9,982 bases of DNA, from NCBI GenBank assembly GCA_964346325.1, contig CAYFUK010000041.1:1-9982 (forward strand). Direction: 5' to 3'. Within the stretch, counting starts at the first letter, position 1; the number at the start of each line of letters is the position of its first letter. Made by a program: the position numbers and the translations under genes. This document shows, one piece after another, positions 1 through 6,461 of this stretch. A model generated the notes under the pieces. The model saw nothing but the letters and a program-made list of their open reading frames with translations. It had not been told where the DNA came from and did no database searches. The stretch is from JAUVDZ01 sp964346325 (GTDB lineage Bacteria; Patescibacteriota; Gracilibacteria; UBA1369; PNNO01).

Positions 1-1140
1 CAGTGAGCTGTTACGCACTCTTTAAATGAATGGCTGCTTCTAAGCCAACATCCTGATTGTATACGTAATTTTACAACCTTTACCACTTAAGCTATATTTG
101 GGACCTTAGATGATAGTCTGGGCTGTTTCCCTTTTGACAATGGCACTTAGCTGTCACTGTCTGACTCCTGTGAAAGTCACACGGGTATTTGAAGTTTATC
201 TAGGTTTGGTAGACTTATTTCGCCCCCTAGCCTAAACAGAGCTCTACCCCCCGTGCTATTAACACAAGGCTAGCCCTAAAGCTATTTCGAGGAGAACCAG
301 CTATTGCCGAGTTCGATAGGAATTTCTCCGCTATCCACAGCTCATCCCCCTATTTTGCAACATAGGTGGGTTCGGCCCTTCTCCATCTGTTACGATAGAT
401 TCAGCCTGGCCATGGATGGCTCACTCGGTTTCGGGTATAGTGCATGACACAAAATCGGATTATTAATCCTCGCTTTCACTGTGACTACGGGTATAACTCC
501 CTTAATCAAAGCGCCATACAGCTAACTCGTTGGCCCGTTCTACAAAAAGTACGCCGTCACCCCGCTAAGCGAAGCTCCGACTCTTTGGAAGTATAGAGTT
601 TCAGGTACTATTTCAACTCCCTAACAGGGATACTTTTCACCTTTCCCTCACGGTACTAGTCCGCTATCGATCACCAAATCTATTTAGCCTTACCCCGTGG
701 TCGGGGCAGATTCAAACCGGGTTACACGTGCCCGATCCTACTCAGGAACATCCTACATTTCTAATTTATTTTCACTTACGTGGCTATTACACTCTATGGC
801 TGACCTTTCCAGGTTCCTTCAGTTAATAAAAAAAGAAATGATATTGGAGTCCTACAACCCCACTTATCGAAATATGTGGTTTGGGCTGATCCCTGTTCGC
901 TCGCCACTACTAAGGGAATCGCATATGCTTTCTTGTCCCTGGATACTAAGATGTTTCAATTCTCCAGGTGACCATCCTAAAAAAAGGATCTATGAACATG
1001 ACTTCATAGGGGTTACCCCATTCGGAAATCTTCGGGTCAGAGCTTGCTTAGCAGCTCGCCGAAGCTTATCGCAGCTAGCTACGTCCTTCATCGGAATTTG
1101 GTGTCTAGGCATCCACTCTATACTTATAAGTAACTTATAA
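1..1140 (-). rRNA. rrl: 23S ribosomal RNA, 5' part (partial, runs off left edge)
   Basis: The minus strand reads as the first ~1.1 kb of a bacterial 23S rRNA. Recognisable landmarks are GTGGATGCC near the 5' end (1108-1116), GATGAAGGACGT (about 1079-1090), TAGTGGCGAGCGAAC (about 897-911), GTACCGTGAGGGAAAGGTG (about 641-660), and the GTPase-associated centre with GGATGTTGGCTTAGAAGCAGC (about 32-52), including the base equivalent to E. coli A1067. The window cuts the gene near E. coli position ~1110. About 1140 nt here match ~1110 nt in E. coli, so this part contains no intron or large insertion. The mature 5' end near 1140 was placed by counting back from GTGGATGCC and could be off by about 20 nt. 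No 16S gene or spacer tRNA lies immediately upstream; the nearest upstream genes are small protein genes. Confidence 0.97.
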
Positions 1141-1190
1141 CAAAGTGAACTTAACTTTTGACTAGCAATTTGTATTAACAACAAATCGCT
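1141..1190 (-). other. Pre-23S leader with two hairpins
   Basis: Between the proposed 23S promoter and the mature 5' end, the minus strand can form two hairpins. One spans 1164-1190, with 10-base arms AGCGATTTGT and ACAAATTGCT (one G-T pair) and a 7-nt loop. A smaller one spans 1142-1158, with 5-base arms AAAGT and ACTTT. The transcription start predicted from the upstream -10 falls at about 1190, exactly at the foot of the first hairpin. They may protect or guide processing of the precursor. Normal 23S maturation pairs the leader with the 3' trailer, which is outside this window, so their role is inferred. Confidence 0.45.
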
Positions 1191-1196
1191 AATCTA

Positions 1197-1225
1197 TTTA
1201 AATTGCTTTTGTTCCTTATTTTCAA
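1197..1225 (-). promoter_or_regulatory. Candidate promoter for 23S rRNA
   Basis: On the minus strand, TTGAAA (1220-1225) is followed by 17 nt and TTTAAA (1197-1202). The -35 matches 5/6 and the -10 matches 4/6 of the sigma-70 consensus. It is placed just downstream of a strong terminator, so 23S needs either this promoter or readthrough. The -10 is weak for an rRNA promoter. Confidence 0.35.
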
Positions 1226-1236
1226 TGATCAATTGT

Positions 1237-1270
1237 AAAAAAAAAGTGTGTATTTATGTACACACTCTTT
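1237..1270 (-). terminator. Strong intrinsic terminator upstream of 23S (minus strand)
   Basis: Arms AGTGTGTA (1245-1252) and TACACACT (1259-1266) form a perfect 8-bp stem with a 6-nt loop. An A/T flank extends it. On the minus strand the stem runs into nine U residues (complement of 1237-1245). This is a textbook rho-independent terminator for transcripts arriving from the candidate small RNA or the Cys-rich lipoprotein gene, and it isolates 23S rRNA from everything upstream. Confidence 0.85.
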
Positions 1271-1365
1271 CGACCTAAAAATTGCGTAACGTTTTTTACG
1301 TTTTCAAGTGAAAGAATATGTACAATTTTTTTCGCATAAAATAGCTAAGAACTAATTTGATAGCT
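1237..1365 (-). ncRNA. Candidate structured small RNA of about 128 nt
   Basis: A consensus-quality minus-strand promoter (1371-1399) and a strong terminator (1237-1270) bracket about 128 nt with no convincing gene. The predicted RNA can fold into several helices. These are a 5-bp stem at its 5' end (1361-1365 with 1343-1347), an 8-bp helix AAAAATTG/CAATTTTT (1323-1330 with 1277-1284), a directly stacked 5-bp hairpin CGTAA/TTACG (1285-1289 with 1296-1300), and the terminator hairpin. It matches no RNA family I can recognise: the 5S, SRP and tmRNA signatures are absent. Alternatives are a 5' leader that reads through into 23S, or a 13-codon leader peptide at about 1294-1335 (MRKKLYIFFHLKT). Confidence 0.5.
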
Positions 1366-1370
1366 TTAGG

Positions 1371-1399
1371 ATTATATAAAATCATATAATTCAAGTCAA
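1371..1399 (-). promoter_or_regulatory. Near-consensus sigma-70 promoter reading towards 23S
   Basis: On the minus strand, TTGACT (1394-1399) is separated by exactly 17 nt from a perfect TATAAT (1371-1376). It is the best promoter in the window. It lies just after the stop codon of the Cys-rich lipoprotein gene and points at the candidate small RNA and 23S rRNA. The predicted transcription start is near 1364. Confidence 0.75.
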
Positions 1400-1416
1400 G
1401 GTTTTTTTTAAATTTT

Positions 1417-1668
1417 TCAATTATCGCATCCGCCGCAAGCAGTACAACTTGCTTCTCCGTCATCAACCTTTGCACTTGATATCTCGCAGCCGTTACAATT
1501 ACATGATACTTCATAGTCGCAACCGCCAACCATAACTCCCACTGCCATCATTACCGCTGCTATTTTACCTCTTTTTTGATTCAAATAAGATAGTATGGTG
1601 CGGTTTTGTTGGTCTGGATTCATTTGTTCAGCAGCCGATTTATCGGAATTTTCATTTTTATATTCCAT
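1417..1668 (-). CDS. Small Cys-rich putative lipoprotein
   Basis: An 83-residue protein of unknown function. Residues 1-34 are hydrophilic, ending in a basic QKRGK patch. A hydrophobic stretch (about 36-49) then leads to VGGC with Cys50, a plausible lipobox for lipid attachment at the membrane. The mature part is only about 34 residues but holds seven cysteines (50, 56, 58, 61, 75, 78, 81), in CxCxxC and CxxCxxC arrangements suited to metal or cluster binding or to disulfides. The frame opens at an ATG at 1711-1713, but the probable promoter (1704-1731) overlaps that region, so the ATG at 1666-1668 was chosen. It gives a ~29-nt leader, without a visible Shine-Dalgarno. A further in-frame ATG lies at residue 16. 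The stop is TGA. The n-region is long for a classical lipoprotein signal, so a signal-anchored protein is possible. Confidence 0.7.
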   Translation of the reverse strand: MEYKNENSDKSAAEQMNPDQQNRTILSYLNQKRGKIAAVMMAVGVMVGGCDYEVSCNCNGCEISSAKVDDGEASCTACGGCDN

Positions 1669-1703
1669 AAAATAATAATTAATATTATATAAGTTAAGAT
1701 ACA

Positions 1704-1731
1704 ATACTAACATTTTTTATAAAATTGTCAA
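1704..1731 (-). promoter_or_regulatory. Promoter of the Cys-rich lipoprotein gene
   Basis: On the minus strand, a perfect -35 TTGACA (1726-1731) is followed by 16 nt and TAGTAT (1704-1709). TG sits one base upstream of the -10, as in extended -10 promoters. The predicted start is near 1697. The -35 lies immediately after the stop codon of the upstream two-TM protein gene. Confidence 0.65.
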
Positions 1732-1732
1732 C

Positions 1733-1984
1733 CTATTCTGGAGGCATAAAGAATATGGGACCAAAAACCGTTTTCATAAACGACTGTAAAGTACCGGTAC
1801 TATATAATAAGGTAATTATAAAAACCGCAACTCCCAATAAAAGAATTAAAGTATATGTGCCGCCCGAACCAAAATATTTTTCTGCAAATCCTATGCTGCC
1901 GGTAAAACTTTTTATTTTGGCTCTGTAAATGATGATCAAAAAAGATAAAGGAAATCCAATGATTGCAAATATAATTTTATCCAT
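1733..1984 (-). CDS. Small two-TM membrane protein, hypothetical
   Basis: An 83-residue protein with two hydrophobic helices, about residues 2-20 and 44-62. They are joined by a short loop with basic residues (YRAKIKSF) and a Gly/aromatic segment (AEKYFGSGGTY). The C-terminus is short and ends in FMPPE. It has no catalytic motif that I recognise. It probably sits in the cytoplasmic membrane. The ATG at 1982-1984 follows a predicted ~20-nt leader without a Shine-Dalgarno, and the stop is TAG. It lies between two lipoprotein-like genes on the same strand but has its own promoter-like sequence. The coherent hydrophobic pattern and neat gene spacing support a real gene. The plus strand also has an open frame here (1725-1928), but its product is not protein-like. 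Confidence 0.7.
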   Translation of the reverse strand: MDKIIFAIIGFPLSFLIIIYRAKIKSFTGSIGFAEKYFGSGGTYTLILLLGVAVFIITLLYSTGTLQSFMKTVFGPIFFMPPE

Positions 1985-1990
1985 TACAGC

Positions 1991-2007
1991 TTAAGTTATA
2001 TACTTAA
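1991..2007. promoter_or_regulatory. Hyphenated palindrome at the start of the two-TM gene transcript
   Basis: TTAAGT-TATAT-ACTTAA is a perfect 6-bp inverted repeat with a 5-nt spacer. It covers the predicted transcription start (about 2004) and leader of the two-TM gene. It could be an operator or a leader hairpin. In DNA this AT-rich it may also be chance. Confidence 0.3.
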
Positions 2008-2010
2008 TAT

Positions 2011-2019
2011 ATTGTACCA
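2011..2019 (-). promoter_or_regulatory. Extended -10 promoter of the two-TM protein gene
   Basis: On the minus strand, TGG directly precedes TACAAT (5/6 match to TATAAT; -10 at 2011-2016). This is an extended -10 element 27 nt upstream of the ATG. The -35 region is poor (TTATTA at the right distance), as expected where an extended -10 carries recognition. An ATTGT/ACAAT inverted repeat (2011-2023) overlaps it. Confidence 0.5.
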
Positions 2020-2040
2020 CAATGGATAAAATTTAATAAA

Positions 2041-2511
2041 CTATTGTGATCCTTCGAGCTCGGTTATTAATGAGGCTCCTTTTTGTCCTCTTTCGCTGGC
2101 ATCATCAATCGCCTTTCTGCATGATTCGGCTTTTCCCGGTTTATCATTTAATTCTGCCGTATCTTTTGCCTTGCTTAAATTCCTTTCAACACCGAATGAT
2201 TTATTATTTAGAATTTTGCATGCTCTATAGGCCCGATCAAATAAAATATCTTCATTGGCTTGTCCACTTCGACTATTAAAACGTTCGGCTCCTTCAATAC
2301 AGCGATCTTCCCATTTCTTAAGCATTTCAAGATCTTCTTTACCTGATTTGCCCGCGCACTTTTTATAATCACCCGCACATCCGATCACTCCGGGGGCAAC
2401 AGCAACGATTGCAGACATTAACAAATATCTGATCTTTCCGTATCGGTTTGAAGAGTTTTTACAATTTTCCACCGAGTTGTTTTTTTGAATTGTTTTATCT
2501 AATTTCTCCAT
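2041..2511 (-). CDS. Putative lipoprotein with helical soluble domain, hypothetical
   Basis: A 156-residue protein of unknown function. It has a polar N-terminus (1-22), a basic NRYGKIR stretch, a hydrophobic segment (about 29-43) and a lipobox-like VIGC with Cys45. The remaining ~110 residues are rich in Lys, Glu and Ala, likely alpha-helical, with four more cysteines (52, 71, 98, 131) that could form two disulfides. The layout of long polar N-terminus, GKI-basic patch, short hydrophobic stretch and G-C mirrors the Cys-rich lipoprotein downstream, so the two may be handled by the same pathway. The start is ATG at 2509-2511 and the stop is TAG. The predicted leader is about 26 nt without a Shine-Dalgarno. 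It is divergent from the export operon, with a shared promoter region between them. Confidence 0.72.
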   Translation of the reverse strand: MEKLDKTIQKNNSVENCKNSSNRYGKIRYLLMSAIVAVAPGVIGCAGDYKKCAGKSGKEDLEMLKKWEDRCIEGAERFNSRSGQANEDILFDRAYRACKILNNKSFGVERNLSKAKDTAELNDKPGKAESCRKAIDDASERGQKGASLITELEGSQ

Positions 2512-2543
2512 ATTTAATAAATTAATAATATTAAAGAATTTTT

Positions 2544-2572
2544 ATTTTGCCACTTATTTATAATTTTGTCAA
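2544..2572 (-). promoter_or_regulatory. Promoter of the 156-aa lipoprotein gene
   Basis: On the minus strand, a perfect -35 TTGACA (2567-2572) is followed by 17 nt and CAAAAT (2544-2549), with TGG immediately upstream of the -10. The predicted start is near 2537, giving a ~26-nt leader. Confidence 0.65.
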
Positions 2573-2608
2573 GATGTATTTTGTGTAAATTATATTTAAT
2601 ATTATATT
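2566..2608 (+). promoter_or_regulatory. Candidate promoter region of the export operon
   Basis: The plus strand offers TTGTGT (2581-2586) with TATATT (2603-2608) at 16-nt spacing, and TTGTCA (2566-2571) with TATATT (2591-2596) at 19 nt. Neither is strong. TTGTCA overlaps the -35 of the divergent lipoprotein gene, so the two units may compete. Some promoter is required here because the operon has no upstream plus-strand gene. Confidence 0.35.
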
Positions 2609-2632
2609 GCAGGTTTTTTTAAAAAAAAGTAT

Positions 2633-2654
2633 GTTTGATTTAAGTTTGATTTAA
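2633..2654 (+). repeat. Perfect 11-bp tandem repeat in front of the adaptor gene
   Basis: GTTTGATTTAA occurs twice back to back (2633-2643 and 2644-2654), ending 6 nt before the ATG at 2661. A T7A8 tract (2614-2628) lies just upstream. It takes the place where a ribosome binding site would be expected and contains no Shine-Dalgarno. It could be a regulator or RNA-binding site, or a slippage-prone repeat that sets translation efficiency. Confidence 0.7.
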
Positions 2655-2660
2655 AAAAAT

Positions 2661-4544
2661 ATGGAAACTGACAAAAACAGCTTATTTAAAAACAAATGGC
2701 TTAAATGGCTTTTGATTGTTATTGTTGCGGGAGTTATTTTATATTTATCTTTTTTCAGGGGGCAGGAACAAGAGTATGTTTTGGCCGAAGCAGTTAAAGG
2801 AGATATTATGCAGAGTGTTTCAGTTACCGGAACTATAAAGGCTGACCCGTCTTTGGATCTGCATTTTAAAAAACCCGGCACTGTTGAAGAAATACATGTT
2901 AAAGAAGGTGAAAGAATTGAACAAGGCGACTTATTGGCTTCTTTGGAAAATGAATCTCTTGCACTTGAAGTTGAAAGAATAAGAGCAAATTATAATTATG
3001 CGGTAGCACAATATAATCAAACCGAAGCAGGTTCAAAATCAGAAGAAATATTAATTGCCGAGGCTGACTTGCAAAGTGCCGAGGCAGCTTTACAGGCCGC
3101 ATTGGTGGAACGGGAAAATACGGAAGAACTTGGAGATTCCAATGTTGAGTTGGCTCAAAAAGCATATGACAAAGCGGAAAAGGATTATAAAAATACAGTT
3201 GAACTCGCTGAAAAAGAAATTGCCAAACTCGATCTGTCAGGTGAAAACACGCAGACCATAGCGCTTGATAGCGCTTATACAAGTGCGATGTCGCAACTTG
3301 ACACATTGTTCACAAAGATGCAGGATGCACTGTTATCAGCGGAAAATATTCTTGGTGTAAGAGGTGCCGGTTATTACTACATGCCTCAAACAACAAAAAA
3401 TCAGCTTATTTTTAAATATCACGCACCCGCTGAAGACGATTATGAATCGGTATTAACATTATACAATACACTTGGCTCTGATCCTGAAAATGAAGAGCTC
3501 AATGCCGCGATCGACCGGGGCTTAAAAGCAGCTGATTCCATTTTGTTGCTTCTCTCACAGACAAGCATAGCTCTTGAAAATCTTGCTATTTCAAGAAGTG
3601 ATCGCGATGCCCTTGTACTTGAACTTTCCAATCATTCCGGTACGCTTTCGCAATCTACCTTAAATTTAGAAGAAACAAGATCTACAATAAAGAAGTTAAC
3701 AACAGGTTCGGAGCAGGATATAGAAACATTAAGACTTTCCTACCAGCTTCAGGTTGATGCAGCCGGGAGCGCTTTGGAACAAGCTGAAACAACTCTTGAA
3801 CAGGCTAAGCTGAATGCGGAAATTGCCGATAACAATGTCCGAGCCAAAGTAGCATTAAAAAAAGCGGCCGTTGATTCCGCCAAAGCAAATCTGAGTTTAA
3901 AAAGGTCGCCTGTAAGAGCAGTTGACCTGGCTCCTCTGGCAGCTCAAATATCGCAGGCTGAGGCCTCTTTGAAAATTGCTCAAAAAGAACTTGGAGAAAG
4001 TCAGCTTCACGCTCCGATTGACGGTATAGTAACTTTTATTTATGGAAAAATCGGCGAAAATATTGCCCTGACGGAAACTTCATTAAAACCCTTTCTATCT
4101 ATACAGGCCGACAATTTGATTGTGGAGGCAAATGTTCCCGAAACCGACATTGTGAAGGTTGCGGCCGGAGATGATGTTGAAATGACAATTGATGCATTTG
4201 ATTTCACTGAAAAATTAAAAGGCGAAGTTATTTACATCGACCCTGCTGAAACAATTATTCAGGGTGTTATTTATTATGAAATCAAAACCGCATTCGATAT
4301 TGATAATCCTGAATTAAAATCAGGTATGACAACGAATCTGGAAATAATAACCGATAAAAAAGAAAATGTTCTTAAAATCCCCACGCGAGCAGTTAAATTC
4401 GAAGATGAAAACAGATATGTTGATATTTTATTAAACGGCAAATCCAAAAAGGTTAATATTAAAACCGGGCTGGAAAGTGATCAATATGTTGAAGTTACCG
4501 AAGGCCTGAAACAAGGAGATAAAATAATCACATTCGTTAAATAA
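2661..4544 (+). CDS. MacA/HlyD-type efflux adaptor with large helical insert
   Basis: A membrane fusion (adaptor) protein that couples an ABC exporter of the MacB type to the cell envelope. The N-terminus is cytosolic and basic, followed by one TM anchor (about 14-32). A beta-barrel/lipoyl half follows (about 36-100; GTVEEIHVKEGERIEQGDLLA), then a long helical region (about 100-445), the second lipoyl half (LHAPIDGIVTFIYGKIGENI, 449-468), a beta-barrel (about 480-565) and the membrane-proximal domain (570-627; IPTRAV, GLKQGDKII). At 627 residues it is much longer than MacA (about 370). The excess is Ala/Glu-rich coiled coil plus an insert at about 200-330 with a YYYMPQ loop. The ATG at 2661 is the only sensible start because it precedes the TM helix; no Shine-Dalgarno is visible. 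The stop TAATG overlaps the next gene by one base, indicating translational coupling. The substrate is unknown. Confidence 0.92.
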   Translation: METDKNSLFKNKWLKWLLIVIVAGVILYLSFFRGQEQEYVLAEAVKGDIMQSVSVTGTIKADPSLDLHFKKPGTVEEIHVKEGERIEQGDLLASLENESLALEVERIRANYNYAVAQYNQTEAGSKSEEILIAEADLQSAEAALQAALVERENTEELGDSNVELAQKAYDKAEKDYKNTVELAEKEIAKLDLSGENTQTIALDSAYTSAMSQLDTLFTKMQDALLSAENILGVRGAGYYYMPQTTKNQLIFKYHAPAEDDYESVLTLYNTLGSDPENEELNAAIDRGLKAADSILLLLSQTSIALENLAISRSDRDALVLELSNHSGTLSQSTLNLEETRSTIKKLTTGSEQDIETLRLSYQLQVDAAGSALEQAETTLEQAKLNAEIADNNVRAKVALKKAAVDSAKANLSLKRSPVRAVDLAPLAAQISQAEASLKIAQKELGESQLHAPIDGIVTFIYGKIGENIALTETSLKPFLSIQADNLIVEANVPETDIVKVAAGDDVEMTIDAFDFTEKLKGEVIYIDPAETIIQGVIYYEIKTAFDIDNPELKSGMTTNLEIITDKKENVLKIPTRAVKFEDENRYVDILLNGKSKKVNIKTGLESDQYVEVTEGLKQGDKIITFVK

Positions 4545-5230
4545 TGAATAAAAAAGAACCGTTATTATATACAAAAGGAATAAAAAAATCTTATGGAGAC
4601 GGTGTTAAAACCGAAGTTTTAAAAGGTGTTGATATCGAAATTTTCGAGAAAGAATTTATTACAATTATGGGCCATTCGGGAAGCGGCAAATCCACTTTAA
4701 TGCACATTCTGGGTTTTTTGGATGTTCCTGATGAAGGAAAATATATTTTTGAAAATAAAGAGACCTCAAAATTTAACGAAGAAGAACTTGCCGATATCAG
4801 AAATAAAAAAATTGGGTTTGTGTTTCAGACTTTTAATCTTTTACCCAGAACATCCGCTCTGGATAACGTAAGACTACCAATGATATATGCCGGAGTACCG
4901 GAAAAAGAACAAGCAAAGAGAGCTAAAGAAGCATTGGAATCGGTCGGCCTCGGACATCGCCTTGAAAATTTATCAAACGAATTATCGGGAGGTGAACAAC
5001 AAAGAGTAGCAGTAGCAAGAGCATTAATTAATAAACCCAGACTTATACTTGCAGATGAACCAACCGGGAACCTCGACAGCAAATCAACAAAAGAAATAAT
5101 GGGTGTTTTTGAAGATCTGCATAAACAAGGGCACACGCTTGTGGTTGTAACTCACGAGGATGACGTTGCATCACATGCTGAACGAATTATCAAAATTCAT
5201 GATGGTGTTTGTGAAACCTGTGATAAATGA
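4544..5230 (+). CDS. ABC transporter ATP-binding protein, MacB/LolD family
   Basis: A 228-residue cytoplasmic ATPase that should power the two following permeases. All motifs are intact: Walker A GHSGSGKST (43-51), Q-loop Gln95 in FVFQTFNLLPR (typical of MacB/LolD), signature LSGGEQQ (147-153), Walker B LILADEP (167-173) with catalytic Glu172, D-loop NLD (176-178) and switch His204 in VVTHE. The length fits a stand-alone ATPase of this family, as opposed to the fused E. coli MacB. It starts within the adaptor's stop codon (TAATG), and its own TGA stop overlaps the next start (ATGA). All partners are therefore probably made in matched amounts. The family acts in mechanotransmission-type export of peptides, drugs or lipoproteins; which applies here cannot be read from the sequence. 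Confidence 0.95.
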   Translation: MNKKEPLLYTKGIKKSYGDGVKTEVLKGVDIEIFEKEFITIMGHSGSGKSTLMHILGFLDVPDEGKYIFENKETSKFNEEELADIRNKKIGFVFQTFNLLPRTSALDNVRLPMIYAGVPEKEQAKRAKEALESVGLGHRLENLSNELSGGEQQRVAVARALINKPRLILADEPTGNLDSKSTKEIMGVFEDLHKQGHTLVVVTHEDDVASHAERIIKIHDGVCETCDK

Positions 5231-6459
5231 ATATATTCCTAACAATAAAACTGGCAATTCGCGGGCTTCTTGTTAACAAGATGCGCGCTTTTTTGACACT
5301 GCTTGGAATTATAATAGGGGTAACAGGAATTATAGTTATAATCGCCGTAGGCAACGGCGCTGAATCACTAATAACAAATCAGGTTAAATCTATCGGAACA
5401 AACTTAATCGGCATTTTACCGGGCGGAGGAGATGACGAAGGCCCTCCGGCAGCTTTATTCGGAATAGTTGTAACGTCCTTAAAAGCCGAAGATGCTATTG
5501 CGTTACGCGATATACCTCATGTTGAGGCGGTTTCGGGTTATAACAAAGATGTTGAAACAATAGTTTATAAAAATCGTAAGACAGAATCTACCGCAAACGG
5601 AGTTTTTTCAGATTATCCGATTGTTGAAGATGCAATTATGGAACAAGGGAGATTTTTTAATGAAGCTGAAGATGCTTCATTAGCTAAAGTTGTTGTTCTG
5701 GGCAACGAAGTTAAAAAAACTTTATTTGGTGAATCCGACCCTGTGGGTGAATCTGTAAAAATAAGGAATCATTCTTTTAAAGTTATCGGATATTTTCAGG
5801 AAAGAGGGGTTTCAGGATTCAGTAATGCCGATAGTGAAATTTATATACCCAATAAAACAATGCAAAAGTTAGTTCTTGGAGTGAATCATATAGCTCTGGC
5901 ACGTGTAAAAGTTGATGACAGCGAAAATGTACCTTTGGTTGTGGAATCAGTAAAAAGCACACTACGGGCAAGGCACGGGATTGGCCCTGAAGAAAAAGAC
6001 GATTTCACTATAGCAAGCCAGGCTCAGGGTTTGGAAACAATCGGCAATATAACCGGAAGCCTTAAGCTGTTTTTAACCGCTATTGCAGCTATTGCTTTAA
6101 TTGTGGGCGGAATCGGCATTATGAATGTTATGTACATTTCAGTAACTGAAAGAACACACGAAATAGGTTTAAGAAAAGCTCTCGGTGCTCAGCGAAGAGA
6201 TATTTTAAATCAGTTCCTGATTGAATCTGTTGCAATAACAGGCCTGGGTGGGCTTATAGGAATTGCTCTGGGACTTATAATATCCGTTCTTGTAGCCTTT
6301 GTAATACAGGCTCTTGGTTATTCATGGGATTTTATATTAACAATGGAATCAATTATATATGCAGTTGGTGTTATTGCGGCAATAGGTATTACATTCGGAT
6401 ACGCACCAGCAAAACGCGCATCACAAAAACGCGCAATAGAAGCATTACGTTATGAATAA
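5227..6459 (+). CDS. ABC transporter permease 1, FtsX/MacB family
   Basis: A 410-residue MacB-type permease. TM1 is at about 21-42 and is followed by a large extracytoplasmic MacB-like periplasmic-core domain (about 45-275; QGRFFN and AKVVVLGNEVKKTLFG are characteristic). Then come TM2 (about 279-305), TM3 (332-360) and TM4 (372-393). The coupling segment GGIGIMNVMYISVTERTHEI (294-313), followed by GLRKALGA, is the FtsX-domain hallmark. The C-terminus EALRYE is also typical. It overlaps the ATPase gene by 4 nt (ATGA). It is closely related to the next gene, so the two probably form a heterodimer. A Gly/Asp/Pro-rich loop (GGGDDEGPP, 66-74) follows TM1 and is absent from permease 2. Confidence 0.94.
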   Translation: MNIFLTIKLAIRGLLVNKMRAFLTLLGIIIGVTGIIVIIAVGNGAESLITNQVKSIGTNLIGILPGGGDDEGPPAALFGIVVTSLKAEDAIALRDIPHVEAVSGYNKDVETIVYKNRKTESTANGVFSDYPIVEDAIMEQGRFFNEAEDASLAKVVVLGNEVKKTLFGESDPVGESVKIRNHSFKVIGYFQERGVSGFSNADSEIYIPNKTMQKLVLGVNHIALARVKVDDSENVPLVVESVKSTLRARHGIGPEEKDDFTIASQAQGLETIGNITGSLKLFLTAIAAIALIVGGIGIMNVMYISVTERTHEIGLRKALGAQRRDILNQFLIESVAITGLGGLIGIALGLIISVLVAFVIQALGYSWDFILTMESIIYAVGVIAAIGITFGYAPAKRASQKRAIEALRYE

Positions 6460-6461
6460 AT

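Noticed and set aside
697..1140. 147-codon plus-strand open frame
   Set aside because: It lies wholly antisense to highly conserved 23S rRNA; such frames are a well-known source of spurious proteins.
1..1140. Possible intron or insertion in 23S rRNA, as seen in candidate phyla
   Set aside because: Length and landmark spacing agree with E. coli positions 1-1110 within about 30 nt, so nothing large is inserted in this part.
1294..1335. 13-codon minus-strand peptide MRKKLYIFFHLKT inside the candidate RNA
   Set aside because: No Shine-Dalgarno and too short to judge; kept only as an alternative leader-peptide explanation.
1296..1529. 77-codon minus-strand open frame overlapping the Cys-rich lipoprotein gene
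   Set aside because: It overlaps the 3' half of a better gene and runs through the consensus promoter and candidate RNA; its product has no coherent domain or signal.
1725..1928. 67-codon plus-strand open frame
   Set aside because: Antisense to the two-TM gene, which has a far more convincing hydrophobic pattern and promoter; this one has no start context.
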